A DNA stretch of 64,000 bases from Liolophura sinensis (Eukaryota > Mollusca > Polyplacophora > Chitonida > Chitonidae), in the NCBI RefSeq assembly GCF_032854445.1, contig NC_088304.1, positions 2,728,001 through 2,792,000 on the forward strand. Reading direction: 5' to 3'. The position numbers and the translations under genes are program-made. Shown here piece by piece: positions 61,328-64,000 of this stretch. The notes beneath the pieces were generated by a model. It saw nothing but the letters and a program-made list of their open reading frames with translations. It had not been told where the DNA came from and made no database searches. The stretch's first letter is position 1. Each line of letters starts with the position of its first letter.

Positions 61328-63689
61328 GTAAGCTTATGGAAGAAGACAGGGCTGTCGTAGTATGCGTAATCACAGCCAAACAGAGCTAGTACTGCTCATA
61401 CATTGTAACTTAGACGTTCAGTATACTGCTGCAAACTACGTAACGAACGATGACAACACATTAAGTATAACCAAATCAATTCAGTCTATCTGTAATAGAT
61501 TTTATTCAGAGATCAAAGTTCTACAACAATAAAATGTCCTAAATTTGTACAACCTCATGTAATAATGGAAATAATTATCTCTAGAGTTTGCATAGGTCAT
61601 AATGTAGTGCATAGAAAAACCAGCTATTACGTCACGGGTTACATAACACATGAGGACATATGTAATAGCGTTACAATTCTGTAATAACCGCGCATGGCTA
61701 ACTGGCTTACGCCTAGCTTTAGTTAATGAAGAACACCCGCATTAAGCCTTAACAAAGTCGTTAGAGAACAGTTGCAAGTGACAAGAAATCGACAGAATGT
61801 AAAAATTTCGATAATGTTTGACTATTAGATAGTTTTCAGTTTTCAACAACCCTATTTCCCCTTTCCACAAAGAATATTTCGTGGTTAGAACAAGGCTTTT
61901 ATCTTATGTCAATTCAGCAAACTTGAATATGCCGCTGTAAATGATTTCAACACGATCAGACCAATGTCTGCCTGCATGTACCAAAGACAATTTACATATT
62001 CATTTAAGGACAAATCTTCATCTTTAACAAACTCTTGCATTTGTATATCACAATAACTGGTATCTGGGGTACTATGTGTGAAAAAAGACTTTCTGTATGT
62101 GAACGTAAATGTTTTTCGCTCGGCTTTGAACGTCAAACCTTTATATACACTACACAGTTAATACACGTACAATGCATTACCTATACTTCTATTCTCTTTC
62201 ATATTATAACTATACGAAAACAACCCAAAGAACTTCTAAACTCCACACCGAGCACTTATTTTCTTACCCGTTCATAGCAGAAACTCTGACCACATTCCAC
62301 TCCATATAAATATATCTTACTCTGGCTTTACTGTATATTGCTTTAATACTTAGGGTTAACACCTGCTCATAAGCTACAACTCTGGACGGCATGGAAGGGC
62401 AAACGGACAAATTATACACTGTGTTAACGTGCAAACACAATTCTTCGGCGGGCTAATTTAATATAAATCTTTGTTAAAATGCTAATCGTTAAAGAAATCT
62501 TCTTGAATTTTACCCACAACTTACTTCCTGAAAATGTTTTTCGTTCATGAAAGCCGACTAATCATATCTGTCAACAATAGACAATACATGATTCGTCACT
62601 TCTACAGGCAACAAGTCGTTCAACGGTACTATTATTACTAGTATTATTATTTGTACTTCAGTCCGGATGTGAACTGATATTGTTACAGCCATAAAACATG
62701 CCCAATGCTCATCTTTATACAATCCCTTTGGCTATCACTCTGACACTTAAACTGACCTTACCAACTGTCACCACTGCAGAGTAGGCTACCTAAAAGAACC
62801 GTTCTATACATCGCGTAATGTGTCAAATACTTGTGATAAAGACGCTGTCCATTTCTTAGGCAAACAATGCTTTAAACGACAGTTTAAAATTAAAATTATT
62901 GTTGGTGAACAAAATAAACCAAAACTGTATATATGTATACAATATCTTGAAGGTTATAACAGATAATGTTTTTCTATAGTGCTGTCGACATTTGTTCTTG
63001 ATCTACTTTATCTATGTGTTTGCATAAAAAAGTGATCGATCGTAAATATACCCATGCATATGAAGAATTATGGTGCGGAGAAAACAATTAGGCTATTCAG
63101 TTACATGGTTCAAAGAAAAGCGAAAAAGCGAAAACGAAACCATGGCCACACAGCCCAAAAGAATTATTTTGTCCATGCTTTAATCTCCTGGAGACATAAA
63201 AAAAATTCATTTTCCTACAAAACCATTAGTGCATGATTATGAAGATGTAAATCTTCGTACAGATTTGCGGTGAAGGGCTTTAATGTCGTGAAGATATTGC
63301 TCATTAAAAAAAATCTGTGGCGCAAAGTCTCCTTATTTTTAAGTGAAGAGAAATAAACTGAGAACAAAAATGACAATCCAACCATCCTGACACGGACCCA
63401 ATACCCAATGCATTTACGTATCGACAAAATGTGGTAATCTTCAAATTACATTCGATATTCAGTGGTAAGCATGAACCAATGAAAATCACCGTCTCTCTGC
63501 AAGCGTTGCGCACAGTTCATGTGTGCTTGTTTGTTATTGGAAGCTCGTTAAACTTCTGCTTCTTGTACAAGGAATCCCGGGAAGCAACTGTGTACCTGGT
63601 TAAGGACGTCAAATATACATCGTTTTGCTTACTTCATGGCTTGTAGGGTTCCGTAGGTGATAGATTATAAGTTATGGGGATTACAATTT
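61328..63689. other. Intergenic or intronic DNA, nothing recognised
   Basis: AT-rich sequence, read in all frames without finding a conserved domain, RNA gene or SINE. If the donor at 61327 is used, this would be intron of a gene continuing beyond the window. Confidence 0.4.
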
Positions 63690-64000
63690 AGCAGAGGAAA
63701 CCAGACAATGTCTAGCTGAATACTAGACGAAACAAGATGATGTTTAGGTGTTAGAGGAAACGAAACAATGTCTGGATACTAGACGAAACCAGACAATTTT
63801 GGGGCAGCAGGGGAAATAGTACAATGTTTCGATAGTAGAGGAAATCAGAAAATTTTCCAGTAGTAGAGGAAACCAGGAAATATTTGGAGGTAGGAAAAAC
63901 AAACAATGAGCATTGGAAGAAACGAGACAATGTTTGGGTAGCAGAGGAAGCGAACACAAGTAGAGGAAATCAGAAGATGTGCGGGTAGTAAAGAAACCCA
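63690..64000. repeat. Minisatellite, about 33-bp unit, running off the window end
   Basis: Variants of GTAGAGGAAACCAGACAATG followed by TTTGGGTA or TCTGGATACTAGACG recur about nine times with spacing near 30-36 bp. Substitution is heavier than in the other arrays. The right boundary is outside the window. Confidence 0.85.

Overview
The window is animal nuclear DNA, most likely from a marine mollusc. The reasons are multi-exon genes with GT-AG introns, metazoan-specific gene families (ZCCHC8, SMIM14, an ankyrin/SOCS-box protein, SGSH, C1QBP), and many copies of tRNA-derived SINEs whose bodies (for example ACGCCGTACTCAAGAATATT and TGACTGAAAAATTGTTAAG) I recall as typical of molluscan genomes. 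All gene names rest on recalled protein similarity and exon-phase reasoning; no search was run. No viral or LTR-type element, CRISPR array or bacterial-type operon was seen.

Layout: (1) 447-13534, + strand: the 3' seven coding exons of ZCCHC8, with a 43-bp, a 59-bp and a very large 79-bp minisatellite in its introns. (2) 13.5-25 kb: 3' UTR and intergenic DNA with further minisatellites (72/40 bp, about 66 bp, 43 bp) and SINEs. (3) 25104-29224, - strand: a complete four-exon SMIM14. (4) 29.3-37.2 kb: intergenic DNA with SINE remnants and possible SMIM14 leader exons near 32.7-32.9 kb. (5) 37248-39846, + strand: a two-exon ankyrin-repeat SOCS-box gene. (6) 41199-49681, + strand: a decayed gene for lysosomal heparan N-sulfatase (SGSH), with indels, a lost catalytic cysteine, a missing C-terminus, and one exon piece amplified into an 85-bp tandem array. 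(7) 50801-58878, + strand: a complete six-exon C1QBP/p32 of 283 residues, carrying SINEs, a DNA transposon and two minisatellites in its introns. (8) 59-64 kb: 3' UTR, a small MITE-like element, a possible promoter with short membrane-protein-like reading frames, and a final minisatellite running off the end.

The genes do not form a pathway: NEXT-complex RNA decay, a small ER membrane protein, a probable Cullin-5 E3 adaptor, a dead lysosomal sulfatase and a mitochondrial matrix chaperone-like protein. What unifies the window is tandem-repeat load: at least fourteen independent minisatellite arrays cover about 16 kb, a quarter of the sequence. The most unusual points are the array made from a coding exon plus its splice donor inside the SGSH pseudogene, the layered higher-order duplications in the 79-bp ZCCHC8 intron array, a near-perfect 46-bp palindrome, and two young SINEs in inverted orientation on either side of C1QBP exon 1. 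I found no convincing new multi-gene system.
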